Assembly (NCBI GenBank): GCA_029857975.1
Contig: JAOUFX010000167.1
Location: forward strand, 1-6,606
Direction of reading: 5' to 3'
DNA length: 6,606 nt
From: Deltaproteobacteria bacterium
GTDB taxonomy: Bacteria > Desulfobacterota > SM23-61
The notes under the pieces: model-generated
Seen by the model: the letters and a program-made list of their open reading frames with translations, nothing else
What the model was told of the DNA's origin: nothing
Database searches by the model: none
In this document: one piece after another, positions 5,507-6,606 of the stretch
Layout of the letters: the number at the start of each line of letters is the position of its first letter
Position numbering within the stretch: position 1 is the first letter of the stretch
Program-made: the position numbers and the translations under genes

Positions 5507-6397
5507 ATGATCAAGGAAAGCGCTGGAAAAATTTCTGATGAGCTTTACGCCCTGGGGAGCCCCGCTCTACCTGCCTATCTTCTCGTCGGCAAAACCCCGG
5601 TTCTCTTCGATGCCGGAATGACCTTCATGGGTCCCCTTTATCTGAGAGAATTGAAAGAACACCTGGGGGACGCCAACCGGCTGGCCTACTGCTTTCTCAC
5701 CCATTCCCATTACGACCATTGCGGGGCGGCGCCTTTTCTGAAGGCAAACATCCCCGGTTTGAAGATCGCGGCCAGCAGCTTAGCGGGGGAAATATTCAGG
5801 AGGCCCAATGCCGTCCAGTTGATCCAGAGTTTGAGCCAAAGCATGGAGGAAGCCAACAGGGCCCAGATCGGCGATGCCGATGTAACCTTCCGGGGATTGG
5901 AATTGGACCGGACCCTTGAAGAGGGGGATGAAATTGTCCTGGAAGACGGGAACCAGATTCAAGTCATTGCCACCCCCGGACACACCCGGGACGCGGTTTC
6001 TTATTACCTCCCCCGGCTGAAAGCCTTAGTGGGCGGAGAGGCGGTGGGCAGTTTCGACCGCAACTTTGATGTCCACCCCGTATTCCTATCCAGCCATGGA
6101 GATTATTTATCCTCTCTTGAGAAGCTGAGTAAACTGGAGATTAACCTTCTGATGTTGGGACATTTTTACTACCTGACCGAAGGTGCTCAGACAATGATTG
6201 CCAAAGCGATCGAGGCCACCAAAACCTTCGGAAGAAGAATCGAAGAAGAGTTGAATTCTCTGGGAGGAGACCAGGAGGCAGTGGTCAAAAAAATATTTAA
6301 GAAAGACTATGTGGAGGAAAGACTGATCAAACAAGAAGAGAGACCCTTCCTCATCAACCTGAAAGCCCAGGTGAAAGCCGTGGCTGAAGGAAAGTAA
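5507..6397 (+). CDS. MBL-fold metallo-hydrolase
   Basis: This 296-residue cytosolic protein has the metallo-beta-lactamase fold. Metal ligands are visible as THSHYDHCG (65-73: H66, H68, D70, H71), H159 in TPGHTRD, and H219 in MLGHF. The position that usually bridges the two metals as Asp appears to be E178 in VGGEAVG. The N-terminal PAYLLVGKTPVLFDAGM (22-38) is the usual first strand pair. The C-terminal third (about 225-296) is helical and charged and holds no flavodoxin domain, so it is not a flavodiiron protein. The family includes thiolesterases, glyoxalase II-like and other hydrolases, and the substrate is open. AGAAGGA (5496-5502) precedes the ATG. It is the third gene of a same-strand set with the ferredoxin-type and Cys/His proteins; the 69-nt gap has no clear terminator, so co-transcription is likely. 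Confidence 0.9.
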   Translation: MIKESAGKISDELYALGSPALPAYLLVGKTPVLFDAGMTFMGPLYLRELKEHLGDANRLAYCFLTHSHYDHCGAAPFLKANIPGLKIAASSLAGEIFRRPNAVQLIQSLSQSMEEANRAQIGDADVTFRGLELDRTLEEGDEIVLEDGNQIQVIATPGHTRDAVSYYLPRLKALVGGEAVGSFDRNFDVHPVFLSSHGDYLSSLEKLSKLEINLLMLGHFYYLTEGAQTMIAKAIEATKTFGRRIEEELNSLGGDQEAVVKKIFKKDYVEERLIKQEERPFLINLKAQVKAVAEGK

Positions 6398-6606
6398 GTT
6401 TGGAGCGTTCCTTTAACTTCTTGATGAGCCGTCATGGAAATTTGTAAGGCAATTTCGGAAAGGATGTCCCGCTTTCTGGTTTTTGAAAGAATTCGGAAAT
6501 TTTATAGGAATACAATGTGTGATACCCCAAACGGCCATTGAGCATAAGTTAGAGCCCAATTTCATGGCCTAAAATTCGGTCCAATCCCGATTAAACCGAT
6601 TCTTTC
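6398..6606. other. Terminal non-coding stretch
   Basis: No gene with a ribosome site or recognisable protein is seen on either strand; the longest frame noticed, from the ATG at 6434, is 35 codons. A short inverted repeat GGCCAT (6533-6538) and ATGGCC (6564-6569) is present with a 25-nt spacer. No T-run terminator follows the hydrolase gene. Confidence 0.5.

Noticed and set aside
5507..6397. Flavodiiron protein
   Set aside because: There is no flavodoxin domain after the MBL fold, and the ligand motif is HxHxDH rather than HxExDH.
6387..6416. Terminator after the MBL hydrolase gene (AAGGAA...TTCCTT)
   Set aside because: The 6-bp stem has a long loop, overlaps the end of the gene and lacks a T-run.

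Overview
This 6.6-kb window is bacterial, of medium GC content, and looks like the genome of an anaerobe, most likely a member of the Desulfobacterota ('Deltaproteobacteria'). That placement is inference. It rests on a CoA-ester catabolic gene pair, an unusual ferredoxin-type protein, and three kinds of intergenic palindromic repeat of a style common in such genomes. There is no rRNA or other marker gene to confirm it.

Left part, minus strand (1-1728): a class III (CaiB/BaiF) CoA-transferase gene is followed downstream by the first 54 codons of an HMG-CoA-lyase-family gene that runs off the left edge. Together they suggest activation of a branched hydroxy acid as its CoA ester and then C-C cleavage. 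The 390 bp between them are almost filled by a stem-loop and two adjacent palindromic elements.

Centre, plus strand (1964-3418): a flavin disulfide reductase of the dihydrolipoamide dehydrogenase/mercuric reductase superfamily is transcribed divergently from the CoA-transferase gene. They share a 235-bp intergenic region with candidate promoters on both strands. The residues for FAD, the redox disulfide and the His/Glu dyad are intact, but no lipoyl enzyme or mercury gene is nearby, so its substrate is unknown.

A 573-bp stretch without a credible gene follows (3419-3991). It holds short tandem 10-mers, a MITE-like palindrome flanked by a 7-bp direct repeat, a near-consensus -10 box and an 8-bp inverted repeat that could be an operator.

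Right part, plus strand (3992-6397): three closely spaced genes look like one operon. They encode (i) a [4Fe-4S] protein whose second cluster motif is split by a 34-residue basic, aromatic segment and which carries a long C-terminal domain I do not recognise; (ii) a Cys/His-motif protein of unknown family, starting 3 nt after the first gene; and (iii) a metallo-beta-lactamase-fold hydrolase with Glu where Asp is usual. This trio is the best candidate here for an undescribed redox or metal-dependent system. The last 209 bp contain no gene I can support.
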